Shown piece after piece: positions 18,213 to 26,496 of a stretch of DNA of 64,000 bases. Both the position numbers and the translations under genes were made by a program. The notes under the pieces were generated by a model that saw only the letters and a program-made list of their open reading frames with translations, searched no databases and was not told the origin of the DNA. This DNA is from Bradyrhizobium sp. CB2312 (GTDB lineage: Bacteria; Pseudomonadota; Alphaproteobacteria; Rhizobiales; Xanthobacteraceae), in contig NZ_CP121668.1 of NCBI RefSeq assembly GCF_029714425.1, positions 5,849,501-5,913,500 on the forward strand. The letters run 5' to 3'. Every line of letters starts with the position of its first letter. Position 1 is the first letter of the stretch.

Positions 18213-18223
18213 GCGGGCCTACG

Positions 18224-19249
18224 TCAACTCCGGGCCAGCGAGGGCGCGTCCCGGCCCCTCGCTGGCCCGCTTTCGTCGGCCCGGGCGGCATCCGCCGTCG
18301 GCCTTGCGATGATGTCCCGGCCCTTCGGCTCCTGCAGTTTGCGCCACTGCGCCGGCGTGACGCCCATGTGGCTCTTGAAGGCGCGCTGAAAGGCGGCTTC
18401 GGATTGATATCCCACCGCCTCGGCCACGGCACCCGTCGAAAGCGACGACTTCCTCAACTCATTCGCAGCCATCGTCATCCGGATGTCGGTCAGAAGGTCG
18501 GAAGCCGATCGCCCGAGCTTCTCCTGAAACTGGCGGGCCAAGGTAGCACGCGACATGTTGCACAGGTTCGCGAGATCGGGCAGCGACCAGGCACGCGCGG
18601 GATCGGCGAACATGGCGGCCACGGCCGGCGCCAGACGCGGATGACCGGCCAAGGCCAGAAGGCCGCGCGGCGCATCTTCTGCTTCGCTTGCGAGCCGCAG
18701 CACCAGCGCGAACATCGCGGTCGACAGCGCGTTCAGCATCGCGCGTCCTCCGAGACGGTCAACGGCCGTCTCGCCGCGCATCAGTGTGACCAGGCCGGCG
18801 AGCTGCGTTGCATTTTCTCCTCCGCCGTCGCCACCGGCATGCACGACCAGGCGCGGCGGCAGATAGTTGCGCACCAGGCGGTCGTGCGGGGGCGCGATCG
18901 TGAAGTGTCCGCACAACAGGTCGAGCCGCTCGCCTTTGCCGGTGTTCTCGCTGATGACGAGATTGAGCTCTTGGCGGTTTCGTGCCGGCTTCGGCCGCGC
19001 CCCGCCGCCGTCATGCATGACGTGCCGTGGGTTGCCCGGCAGCAGCAGGATATCGCCGGTCTCGAGCCGCAGCGGCTTGCCGTCGGCCGGATCCTCCAGC
19101 ACGGCCGAGCCGCCGACGACCGCGTGGTACGGAATCTCGTTCGCTTCGCCCGGCCCCTGATCGATCCGCCAGGGCGCGCCGTAGGAGCAGCGCAAATCCA
19201 ATCGGCCGCGCACCGGCATCATTTCGAACAACCTGCTGAGCCAGTCCAT
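18224..19249 (-). CDS. RclR-like AraC-family regulator (Cupin_6 sensor)
   Basis: This 341-aa regulator has a cupin sensor domain (MDWLSRLFEM, PYHAVVGGSAVLEDP, DILLLPGNPRHVMHD) and two AraC HTH motifs near residues 230-320 (PDLANLCNMSRATLARQF, VAEAVGYQSEAAFQRAF). It matches E. coli RclR in layout and keeps Cys21 (DLRCSYG) and a second Cys at 113 (LDLLCGHF) that aligns with RclR Cys89. In RclR these sense hypochlorous acid. It is divergent from an AhpD-like gene and a DUF417 gene. A 12-bp hairpin overlaps its 3' end. Confidence 0.88.
   Translation of the reverse strand: MDWLSRLFEMMPVRGRLDLRCSYGAPWRIDQGPGEANEIPYHAVVGGSAVLEDPADGKPLRLETGDILLLPGNPRHVMHDGGGARPKPARNRQELNLVISENTGKGERLDLLCGHFTIAPPHDRLVRNYLPPRLVVHAGGDGGGENATQLAGLVTLMRGETAVDRLGGRAMLNALSTAMFALVLRLASEAEDAPRGLLALAGHPRLAPAVAAMFADPARAWSLPDLANLCNMSRATLARQFQEKLGRSASDLLTDIRMTMAANELRKSSLSTGAVAEAVGYQSEAAFQRAFKSHMGVTPAQWRKLQEPKGRDIIARPTADAARADESGPARGRDAPSLARS
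18232..18268. terminator. Hairpin between convergent OYE and AraC genes
   Basis: GGGCCAGCGAGG (18232-18243) and CCTCGCTGGCCC (18257-18268) form a perfect 12-bp stem around a 13-base loop at the convergent junction, inside the last codons of the AraC gene. No T-run follows, so termination is tentative. Confidence 0.4.
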
Positions 19250-19270
19250 CGCTTCTCTCCTACCGAGCCA

Positions 19271-19324
19271 ACATGAGACGATGGGGCATATAGTCGAGAT
19301 TTCTCGACATTCAAAGTCTCATGT
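19271..19324. promoter_or_regulatory. Candidate operator in the rclR-like divergent promoter
   Basis: A 9-bp inverted repeat ACATGAGAC (19271-19279) / GTCTCATGT (19316-19324) encloses a palindrome TCGAGA-TT-TCTCGA (19294-19307), all within the 134-base divergent spacer. The nested symmetry suits an AraC-family regulator dimer; binding is inferred. Confidence 0.5.
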
Positions 19325-19383
19325 CGGGCTCTTATTGTTACTCCGCAATCGTTCACCACCCAACCCAACGAAGGAGTGCCAAC

Positions 19384-19920
19384 ATGTCCCGTCTTTCAGT
19401 CCCCAATCTCGAATCCGACGCCGGCCCCTCGGGCCAGGTCTATGCCCAGATCAAGAAGGCTATCGGCAGCGTGCCGAATACCTTCGCGGCAATCGCTGCC
19501 CACGGCCCGGCCGCGCTCAAGGCCGTCCTCGCCGCCGACACCGTGCTCTCTGCGGGCTCCTTGTCGAAGCGCGACCAGGAAGCCATCAAGCTCGTCATTT
19601 CCGAGGTCGCAGGTTGCGACTACTGCGTGGCCGCTCACAGCCTGCTCGGCAAGCTCGCGGGCCTCAAGCCCGACGAGTTGAAGAACATCCGTGAGCGCCG
19701 GGCGACCGGCGACGAGAAGCGCGACGCGCTGATCCGCTTCGTCCGCGAGCTCGCCCAGTCCAGCGGCACCGTCAGCGACGACGACTTCGCCGCGATCAGG
19801 GCCGCCGGCTACACCGACGCGCAGCTCGTCGAGATCAGCCTCGCTTTCGCGACGACCGTCTTCACCAACGTCTTCAACCGCATCAACGACACCGAGATCG
19901 ACTTTCCCCGCGTCGCGTGA
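19384..19920 (+). CDS. AhpD-like carboxymuconolactone decarboxylase family protein
   Basis: This 178-aa protein starts at ATG 19384 behind CGAAGGAGTGCCAAC. AhpD motif SEVAGCDYCVAAHSLLG: Cys78-x2-Cys81-x3-His85, identical in spacing to the paralogue at 11016-11591. It probably cycles a disulfide or reduces peroxides. It is the first gene of a two-gene unit with the DUF417 membrane protein, divergent from the RclR-like regulator. In E. coli the corresponding regulon carries RclA/B/C; an AhpD-like protein in that slot is unusual. Confidence 0.9.
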   Translation: MSRLSVPNLESDAGPSGQVYAQIKKAIGSVPNTFAAIAAHGPAALKAVLAADTVLSAGSLSKRDQEAIKLVISEVAGCDYCVAAHSLLGKLAGLKPDELKNIRERRATGDEKRDALIRFVRELAQSSGTVSDDDFAAIRAAGYTDAQLVEISLAFATTVFTNVFNRINDTEIDFPRVA

Positions 19921-19966
19921 AGCGATGCCGCGTCCAGTCAGATCTCCAGCAGAAAGGATTACGACC

Positions 19967-20470
19967 ATGAGTACGCTCTCCATTAACGCTCAAAACCCGA
20001 TCGTCCGCGCCCTGCACCGGTCCGGCCTCCTTGCCGAGGACCTCGACTACCACCTGCTCCGCGCCGCAATGGTGATCATCTTCGCGTGGTTCGGGTACGA
20101 CAAATGGTTCGAAGCGGAGATCAGAGGACTGCTGCCCATAATTACCCACGGCCCGTTTATCTTCTGGACGATTCCGGTTTTGGGCATTCGCGGCACCGCC
20201 ATTTTTCTCGGCACCTCAGAATGGACCTTTGGCACGTTGCTGCTTCTGGGTTTCTGGAACAAGAAAGCCGGCATGCTCGGCGCCCTCGGTTCGACCTTCA
20301 CCTTCATCGCTACCTTCACGGTCCTGCCGTTCGTTCCTGACGCGTGGGATGCTGGCGCCGGAGGCTTTCCAGCGATGACGATTAATTCGGCCTTCCTTCT
20401 GAAGGATCTCGTGCTGCTCGCCGTCTCGCTCTACCTGCTGAGACAGGACGTGGTTCGCCTGACGCGGTAA
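19967..20470 (+). CDS. DUF417 (YkgB/RclC-like) inner-membrane protein
   Basis: This 167-aa protein starts at ATG 19967 behind AAAGGA. About four membrane segments are visible (LLRAAMVIIFAWFGYDKWFEA, TAIFLGTSEWTFGTLLLLGF, STFTFIATFTVLPFV, LVLLAVSLYLL). Conserved DUF417 features are FAWFGYDKW near the first helix and GFPAMTINSAFLLKD before the last. RclC, a member, contributes to reactive-chlorine tolerance in E. coli by an unclear mechanism. It is in an operon with the AhpD-like gene under the RclR-like regulator. Confidence 0.88.
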   Translation: MSTLSINAQNPIVRALHRSGLLAEDLDYHLLRAAMVIIFAWFGYDKWFEAEIRGLLPIITHGPFIFWTIPVLGIRGTAIFLGTSEWTFGTLLLLGFWNKKAGMLGALGSTFTFIATFTVLPFVPDAWDAGAGGFPAMTINSAFLLKDLVLLAVSLYLLRQDVVRLTR

Positions 20471-20496
20471 AGCGCACTCCCGCGGAAGGCGATGCG

Positions 20497-20536
20497 TCGC
20501 CGGCGAGTGTCTCACCTCGCCGGCGATTGCACGTTT
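20497..20536 (+). terminator. Terminator-like hairpin after DUF417 gene
   Basis: TCGCCGGCGAG (20497-20507) and CTCGCCGGCGA (20516-20526) form a perfect 11-bp GC-rich stem with an 8-base loop, followed by TTGCACGTTTT. It lies 27 bases past the DUF417 stop. Confidence 0.6.
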
Positions 20537-21368
20537 TCGCCATTACCGAGCTGATGTGCCTGTAGCGAATTCCGCTGGTCGGCCGGGTTCATACATCGGA
20601 AGTTACGGTCAGGCGCGCGTCGACTGGACGATCGAGCGCCACCTCGTTTGCGGTCGAGGCAATGCACTTTGCCATCGGCAATGCGATCCGAAAACGCCGG
20701 CGGCCACGTCTCCAACTATCTTGGCGTCGAGATCAAACGCGGATGGTAGCGGCATTCGATGTTAACGGCAGCTGAGCCATCCTCACCTTGAGGGCTGAAC
20801 AGGTCAATCGCCCTCCTTACGATTAACTGCGCCGCAGTACTCCAATAGCGAAAACGCGGTGGAAAGCCGAACCTCGATCGGGCTAAGCCAAGCTAATGAT
20901 TTCGGTCAGCGTCCCCGATGTGAAAGGAAGTGAGAACAACTTGCATCAAACTACGCCAAACTGCGCGATAGCCGCAGGCCGCGCTACTCCCACTCTATCA
21001 TTTCGAACGGTGCTTCCTTGTTGATTTGCAAATACAAATTTCCATGTCTGACGGACAAATGCCGACGGTATACCCGCTGCAATCTTTCAGTCTTGAATTC
21101 ACAGAATAATTTTGCTCCTCACAAGCACTAGCTATTCCGCTAGCTATCGAAGTCTATCGATTGGATGGCCCGCCGCGTGCGCAACAAACACAGACAGTGC
21201 TGGCGCTAACACAATCTTCAAGTACCGTCAGATGTCCGGAACACATTCCCGGTCCTCGGAGCCGCTCCCCCACATTGCTGTGGTCCGGCCTAAGCATTTG
21301 ACGTCGGCGGATGCTCTCGACATCGACACTACGCGCTTTGGCATCAGCCTCCTCCCTGAGGCGGCTCG
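20537..21368. other. Gene-poor stretch containing a guaA-like attachment footprint
   Basis: About 830 bases with no convincing gene and visibly lower GC than the flanks. The notable content is the second guaA 3'-end-like sequence (20963-21013). No integrase remnant was recognised. Confidence 0.5.
20963..21013 (-). repeat. Second copy of guaA 3' end (putative att site of a guaA island)
   Basis: Read on the minus strand this encodes PFEMIEWE-stop, against [12 protein letters not shown] at the true guaA end (51260). Without gaps the two copies share GCGCGATAG (20963-20971; 51239-51247), an 11-base spacer, and GCTACTCCCACTC (20983-20995; 51259-51271), then ATC, CG and CGGT at matching positions. 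The 3' end of guaA is a known integration target of genomic islands and of one module of tripartite ICEs in Mesorhizobium. The copies are 30,276 bases apart. Confidence 0.65.
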
Positions 21369-21575
21369 GTGACCGCCTACATCACTAAAAGTCAGGTCCG
21401 CTCACAGCTGGGCGGTGGCCCGCTGGAGACGTTCGAGGTAGGGCAATCGTTCTTCGAACCGCCCGGCGCGACGCATCTCGTCTCCGCCAACGCGAGCAAC
21501 ACCGAACCGGCCGAACTGATAGCCGTCTTTGTCGCTGATGAGGGAGCTGAATTGACCACCCTTCTCGAGCCATAG
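21369..21575 (+). pseudogene. C-terminal cupin fragment
   Basis: A 68-codon frame from GTG 21369 reads TAYITKSQVRSQLGGGP, VGQSFFEPPGATHLVSANAS and PAELIAVFVADEGAELTT. It is the second half of a small cupin of the same family as the intact secreted cupin at 25180-25683 (ESFYEMPGSHHRVSENAS, PASLLAVFVVD). The signal peptide and first metal-binding strand are absent, and no ribosome site precedes it. It is likely a remnant of a duplicated cupin gene at the island edge. Confidence 0.65.
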
Positions 21576-21812
21576 TTCAACTGACCGGCCGGCTTCTGCT
21601 GGCGAAGGGGCCGAAGAACAGTCGCCCTGCGGATCGACGTCCAGACCGTGGACGACAATACCGGACCCGAGGTCCTTGCGGTGACGAGAGTTGCACCGCC
21701 TTCCGCCGGACAGCTCAGTCGGCGCCGGGTCATCGGCCTTGACCGCTTACGGATGCCATGTCCTTTGCTCCAAAGCGGAAGAGCCATCGTATCGAGCCAC
21801 CTTGGAGTTCCG

Positions 21813-23129
21813 TTACCGATCAGACGGAGCCTTGAAATCGTATGAAATGCGTCCGGCCGGCAGATAGAACAGCGCAATGACCGCGCCGCCCCTGACCTCG
21901 GGATAGTGCCTGCTGCCCGGATCCGGCGCCGTCCAGCCCGGTCCCTGCCAGCCCTGCAATCCCTTCAACTCCGCGCCCTTGTTCAAAGGTACCACGAGGT
22001 TGAGCTCGCCATAGGGGTGGCCATGATACTGTCCGCGCAACACGTCGTGATCGTCTTCGTCCTTAAAGCGGCGCGGATCGGCGCTGTTCATGTACACGGC
22101 GGTGATGCTGAACTGGAACGTTTCGGGAGTCGGCTCCAGAATGCGGCTGCGCCGGTAATTCGGGCCGTCCACCTCCTGGTTTGCCGCCCATCCCTCCTCG
22201 ACCCCGATTTTGATCAGGCGAGCCAGATCCTGGTAGAGCGCGCTGTTTTCGCCGTATGTCTCGTTAAGCCAACGTTCCATCTCGGCGCCAGGTGTCATGT
22301 CCTTGACTTCCCGGAGAAACGGAATGCTGCGCTGAATCAGTTCTTCCCGGCTTCCCATAGTGATCTCTCCTCTTCGACTATTACGTTCGAATCCTACGAA
22401 CGTGGCGAACTCATCAATGTCCGCCCGCGGCATCAATCTATCCGCCCGCTCAACCTTGGCTTTCCCGACCGAGATACCGCACACCACCATCTGCTCCGCC
22501 GGAATTGACAGCAGCGGGCGCAAAATTCGATGGTATTTTGCGAACGTTTCCTGCGGGCACGATTGAAGCCCGCGTCCCGCCGCCGCGAGCATCACGTTCT
22601 GCACGAACATTCCGAGGTCGAGCCAGCTTCCGACTTCCAGGCGACGGTCGATGGTCACGATCAATCCCACCGGCGCGCCGAAGAATGTGTAGTTCTTGGC
22701 GGTTTGTCTGCTCCTCGCCTCGAGATCGATTTGAGCAATTCCGAGCGAACCATAGAAGAGTCGTCCGAATTCCTGTCGCCGCTTGAGGTATGGATCGGGT
22801 AAGTCGCTGGCGTAGTACTTGTATTCCGAGACGTGCTCGTCGCGGGAGCTCTGGTGTGCATCCAGCAGCGCCGTCGAGACTCTGTCCTTGGCCGCGCCAG
22901 CCAGCACGTAGACGTGCCAGGGCTGGATGTTCGCACCGCTGGGCGCGAACCGCGCGACACGGAGGATCTGCTCGATCGTCCGTCGGGGGACCGGAGTGCT
23001 GCAAAACTCGCGGCACGCAAACCGCCGGGCCAAGATCTGATTGATCGGGCTCTTCGCAACGACGTCTCCCTCACGCGCGCCGATGGCGGCTCGTTCAGGA
23101 CCGGACATCCTCGTACCGCTGGTATCCAT
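21813..23129 (-). CDS. Fused nitroreductase - DUF4863 (4-hydroxylaminobenzoate lyase-like) protein
   Basis: This 438-aa protein starts at ATG 23129 five bases after GAGGAGG. Residues 25-250 are an FMN nitroreductase (ILARRFACREF, RVARFAPSGANIQPWHVYVL, GSWLDLGMFVQNVMLAA). Residues 258-438 are a complete DUF4863 protein (LREVKDMTPGAEMERWLNE, GQYHGHPYGELNLVVPL, IALFYLPAGRISYDF), the family of PnbB that converts 4-hydroxylaminobenzoate to protocatechuate. At the joint an intact ribosome site AGGAGAGATCACT precedes Met258 (22358), so the lyase part may also be made alone. As separate genes these enzymes catalyse consecutive steps of nitrobenzoate degradation. Confidence 0.82.
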   Translation of the reverse strand: MDTSGTRMSGPERAAIGAREGDVVAKSPINQILARRFACREFCSTPVPRRTIEQILRVARFAPSGANIQPWHVYVLAGAAKDRVSTALLDAHQSSRDEHVSEYKYYASDLPDPYLKRRQEFGRLFYGSLGIAQIDLEARSRQTAKNYTFFGAPVGLIVTIDRRLEVGSWLDLGMFVQNVMLAAAGRGLQSCPQETFAKYHRILRPLLSIPAEQMVVCGISVGKAKVERADRLMPRADIDEFATFVGFERNSRRGEITMGSREELIQRSIPFLREVKDMTPGAEMERWLNETYGENSALYQDLARLIKIGVEEGWAANQEVDGPNYRRSRILEPTPETFQFSITAVYMNSADPRRFKDEDDHDVLRGQYHGHPYGELNLVVPLNKGAELKGLQGWQGPGWTAPDPGSRHYPEVRGGAVIALFYLPAGRISYDFKAPSDR

Positions 23130-23160
23130 CTCGGCCTCCTCGTCTCGGAGCAAGGAGGGC

Positions 23161-23802
23161 TCAGTGCGGCCAGGCTGAGCCAAGGATGATCGAGCAGAAG
23201 TTCTGACGGACATAGTTCATGTCCTTCAGCGCCAGGACGTCGGCCTTCACGTTTCCGAACGTCGTCAGCGGCTTCTTGATGATGCCGTTGGCGAAGTGAT
23301 CGATGATATTCTCCTTGAAATTTGTCTCGCGCGGATGATGGACGCAGACATGGTCGCGCTGTTCATGCGTGAAGTCGTGATAGGCGATGCCGAGCACGTC
23401 CATCTCCACACCGGCGGTCACCAGCGCGATGGTCGGGCGCATATGCTCGGGGATCCCCGGCGTGGTGTGGAGCGCGATGGCAGTCCAGACGTCCTCGATG
23501 TCACGCTCGGGGACGCCGTAGCTTTTCATGAATTTGCGAGCGGTATTGGCGCCGTCGACCTCGAAGCGCAGATCAGGGCTCGAATATTTCTCGGTGAGAC
23601 CCATGTCGTGGAACATGGCGCCGAGGTAAAGCAGTTCCGGGTCGTATTTCAGCCCGCGGCGCTCGCCAGTGAGCGCGCCCCAAAGGAAGACGCGGCGACT
23701 GTGGTTATAGAGCAGGTCGTCTTCGGTATCGCGCACGAGCTGCGTGGCGGCGCGCGCGATTGCACTGTCAGGCGAGCGGATGCCGGCGATGATCTCAGAC
23801 AC
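23161..23802 (-). CDS. HD-domain protein (cyanamide hydratase-like), copy 1
   Basis: This 213-aa protein starts at GTG 23802 behind TAGGAGATTGCACC. The HD-fold metal motif is split as LLYNHSRRVF (first His), GAMFHDMGL (His-Asp) and IALHTTPGIP (distal His). Overall layout matches the cyanamide hydratase/Ddi2-like HD family. It is a paralogue of 25750-26421, with near-identical blocks such as SSPDLRFEVDGANTARKF versus SSPDERFEVDGANAARQF. It sits 31 bases upstream of the nitroreductase-lyase fusion, so both are probably co-transcribed. Confidence 0.82.
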   Translation of the reverse strand: MSEIIAGIRSPDSAIARAATQLVRDTEDDLLYNHSRRVFLWGALTGERRGLKYDPELLYLGAMFHDMGLTEKYSSPDLRFEVDGANTARKFMKSYGVPERDIEDVWTAIALHTTPGIPEHMRPTIALVTAGVEMDVLGIAYHDFTHEQRDHVCVHHPRETNFKENIIDHFANGIIKKPLTTFGNVKADVLALKDMNYVRQNFCSIILGSAWPH

Positions 23803-23858
23803 GGTGCAATCTCCTAGGTTGAATAATGGGCTGGTCGCTTCTCGGTATTAAGCAATAG

Positions 23859-24012
23859 AGCCCTGCTCCGGACAACGAACGGGATGCTGCGGATCAGGAC
23901 AGCCGTACGTCGTTTCCTGACAAAAGGACCCTCGGCGCCTTCGCGCCAGCAGGAGACAGCCCTTTCCTCTTTAACTCGCGATCTATTCCGTTTCCGCTCG
24001 TCGGAAGCTGGC
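23859..24012. repeat. Direct repeat copy A (GlxA 3' end plus spacer)
   Basis: The core at 23889-23924 is 35/36 identical to 27603-27638 and contains TCAGGA-N15-TCCTGA dyad symmetry. Weaker similarity continues into the last codons of the GlxA-family gene, as at the second copy. It lies upstream of the HD gene. Confidence 0.7.
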
Positions 24013-24957
24013 GCGGTACTGGACAGGGGTAACGCCGAGACGGGTGCTGAAGACAATCCTCATCCGGTCCGCCGATCCGAAGCCGCAATCGAAGGCAATG
24101 GCCTTCGGCGGTCGGTCGCTCGCTTCCAGCATCATGCGCGCGTTATCAACGCGGGCGCGCTCGATGAATTCGTGCGGTGTGGTCCCGGTCACCTGCCCGA
24201 AATGCCGGGCCAGATTCCGGGGACTCATTCCGACGACAGCGGCAAGCGACTCCAGGGTATGGCGATCCCCAATGTTGGCCATGACGTGATCCTGGATGCG
24301 TGCGATGGGCGATTCCGGATCGGCAGGTGCCGTGAGATAGGGACTGAACTGCGACTGTCCGCCCTGGCGCTGGGCAACCACGACCAGCCGCTTGGCGACC
24401 TTGAGCGCCGTTTCCGCGCCGTGCCGCTGCCCGACGAGCGCCAGGCCCAAATCTATCCCCGCTGTCACACCCGCCGCGGTGATCAGCCGTCCATCGCGCA
24501 CATAGATCAAGTCCGGTTCGACTTTCGCCTTCGGGAATCTGGCCGCCAGCGCCTGTGCATCCTGCCAATGGGTTGTAACCCGCCGATCGTCCAGGAGACC
24601 GGCATAGCCAAGGACAAATGCCCCAGTGCAGATCGACCCATAAACGCTCGAGCGCCACGGCAGCTCCTTGACCCACTGAAGCAGACAGGGTTCGGGCTCC
24701 GCTTCTGGCGGCGTTGGGGTGCCGGCCACCAGAACGATGTCGAAGCCGCCCGCCGCCTCCTCGAAGGTCAGGTCGGCCACCATGCGTAGGCCGTCCGACG
24801 CGCGCAGCGGATTGCGGTGAGCAGCAACCAAAGCGGTTTCGTAGCGATCCGCGCTGCCGAGAAACGTATTCGCCTCGCTGAACACATCCATCGGCCCCGC
24901 CACGTCCAGGGCCTGAAAACCCTCACAGACGACAATCGCGACAGCTTGTACCGGCAC
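23983..24957 (-). CDS. GlxA-family transcriptional regulator (DJ-1/PfpI + AraC HTH)
   Basis: This 324-aa regulator starts at GTG 24957 (GGAGAGG ten bases upstream). Residues 1-185 form a DJ-1/PfpI-type amidotransferase-like domain with the nucleophile elbow SICTGAFVLGYAG. Residues 215-320 contain two AraC HTH motifs (LESLAAVVGMSPRNLARHF, IAFDCGFGSADRMRIVF). Such proteins respond to small nitrogenous ligands. It probably controls the HD/nitroreductase genes downstream on the same strand and the cupin upstream. A decayed copy of its 3' end occurs near 27.7 kb. Confidence 0.9.
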   Translation of the reverse strand: MPVQAVAIVVCEGFQALDVAGPMDVFSEANTFLGSADRYETALVAAHRNPLRASDGLRMVADLTFEEAAGGFDIVLVAGTPTPPEAEPEPCLLQWVKELPWRSSVYGSICTGAFVLGYAGLLDDRRVTTHWQDAQALAARFPKAKVEPDLIYVRDGRLITAAGVTAGIDLGLALVGQRHGAETALKVAKRLVVVAQRQGGQSQFSPYLTAPADPESPIARIQDHVMANIGDRHTLESLAAVVGMSPRNLARHFGQVTGTTPHEFIERARVDNARMMLEASDRPPKAIAFDCGFGSADRMRIVFSTRLGVTPVQYRASFRRAETE

Positions 24958-25179
24958 CTGCTACTGCCTCTCCATCCTGGGGCCTCAATTATGCAGGTAG
25001 TCCGGCCTTCGCAAAAGGCCTGGCGCGGTCCGGGAGGCAACAGAACGAACATCCGTGCATCCGGGATCAACCAGGGGCTATGGACTTCTATTGGTCGATT
25101 TTGCTCACCCAGCGGCCGACCAAGCGACCCATGCATGTCCAAAAAGATCGTCGCGACAACCGGCGAATTTGTCGCGCCA

Positions 25180-25683
25180 CTATTGTGATCCCGACGCCTT
25201 GTCTGGCGTGGTCAAAGGCCCGTCCTTGGAATCCACAACGAAGACCGCCAGTAGGCTGGCGGGCTCGTTGTCACTCGCGTTCTCACTGACCCTGTGATGT
25301 GAACCGGGCATTTCGTAAAAACTTTCACCTGCGTGATAGATCTTCGCGGGTTCGTCGCCGACTTGACTGCGGATGGTCCCGGACAGCACATAGGCGTAGA
25401 TAAAAGCTGACGCCGCGTGGTGATGAGCGAGCGATTTGGCTCCGGGAGGATAACTCACCGTCACAGCAACCAGCCTCTTTCCCTCGACATTCGGCAGTGC
25501 GTGCGCGAAGGCGACTTTCACCTGCTCCCGGTCCTGCGCGATCGCCGGCGAAGCTCCCAGGGCGATTGCTGCTGCTATCAGCGGGACGGCGGCCTTTCGC
25601 AGTGCTCTTCTCGCTGCTTTTGCCAACACACCTCGACGGTTTGATACAGCACCAGTCCGATAGGCAAATCCACTGATCGACAT
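25180..25683 (-). CDS. Secreted cupin-domain protein
   Basis: This 167-aa protein starts at ATG 25683. An Arg-rich N terminus and a hydrophobic core (LRKAAVPLIAAAIALGASPA) end in an AIA-QD signal-peptidase site, so export is likely, possibly by Tat given the paired arginines. The cupin motif SLAHHHAASAFIYAYVLSG gives the metal ligands and ESFYEMPGSHHRVSENAS the second cupin motif. Function is unknown; it is the intact relative of the fragment at 21369-21575. Confidence 0.85.
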   Translation of the reverse strand: MSISGFAYRTGAVSNRRGVLAKAARRALRKAAVPLIAAAIALGASPAIAQDREQVKVAFAHALPNVEGKRLVAVTVSYPPGAKSLAHHHAASAFIYAYVLSGTIRSQVGDEPAKIYHAGESFYEMPGSHHRVSENASDNEPASLLAVFVVDSKDGPLTTPDKASGSQ

Positions 25684-25749
25684 TATCGCACCTTCTTCTC
25701 TAACGAGCTCATCGTGAGCGGATTGTGCTGCTGGAGCACAGGATAGGTC

Positions 25750-26421
25750 CTAGTCATGATGGTGAGCCTGGTGCTGGGAATCCGGGAAGGGCGAAGCAGC
25801 GATCAGGTCACAGGCGTTGGGACTCTTGAACCCCGGGATGAAACGTTCGCAGACGGCGGCGTTGACGGTGCCATACGTCGTCGCTGGCTTGTGCGCAAAA
25901 CCGGCGAAATACTCCTGAATGAAGCCTTCTTTGAAATTTGTGCGCGGGTACTTGGCGACAATTTCCTCGCGCAGCTCAGCTGGGAACTGATCAAACCCCA
26001 CCCCGATGACATCGAGAAGCACACCGGAGTTGAGGAGCGCCACTTCGGGCCCCATATGCTTCGGGATGCCGGGGGTGGTATGCAGCGCAATTGCTGCCCA
26101 GACAGTCTGCACCTGGTCTTCAGAGATGTTGTGGGTGCTAAGAAACTGTCGCGCGGCATTTGCGCCGTCGACTTCGAAGCGTTCGTCTGGGCTCGAGAAC
26201 TCCTTGATCAGGCCGAGGTCGTGAAATGCGGCAGCGACGTAAAGGAGTTCACGGTCGAAGCGCAGATTCCTCTGACGACCCTGCTCAGCCGCGAACAGGT
26301 AGACGCGGATCGAGTGATTGAAGAGTAGATCGGTGGAATGCTGGCGCAGGATGTCTGTAGCCTCTTTCGCAAGCAACGAATCGGGAATGACAAGAGCCTG
26401 AGCGAGATTTCGGGTTGCCAT
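25750..26421 (-). CDS. HD-domain protein (cyanamide hydratase-like), copy 2
   Basis: This 223-aa protein starts at ATG 26421 behind AAAGGACGCAACA. HD motifs are LLFNHSIRVYLFAA, AAAFHDLGL and IALHTTPGIPKHMGPE, as in copy 1 at 23161-23802. The C-terminal tail (PFPDSQHQAHHHD) is longer and His-rich, possibly metal-binding. It lies between the quinone oxidoreductase-like and cupin genes on the same strand. The pair suggests duplication of a small nitrile/cyanamide-type hydrolase unit. Confidence 0.82.
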   Translation of the reverse strand: MATRNLAQALVIPDSLLAKEATDILRQHSTDLLFNHSIRVYLFAAEQGRQRNLRFDRELLYVAAAFHDLGLIKEFSSPDERFEVDGANAARQFLSTHNISEDQVQTVWAAIALHTTPGIPKHMGPEVALLNSGVLLDVIGVGFDQFPAELREEIVAKYPRTNFKEGFIQEYFAGFAHKPATTYGTVNAAVCERFIPGFKSPNACDLIAASPFPDSQHQAHHHD

Positions 26422-26496
26422 TGTTGCGTCCTTTCAAGTATTACTGTGGGGCTTGGCTGTGCGTTGCACGCGAGCGCAACCATGAAACGATGCTGA

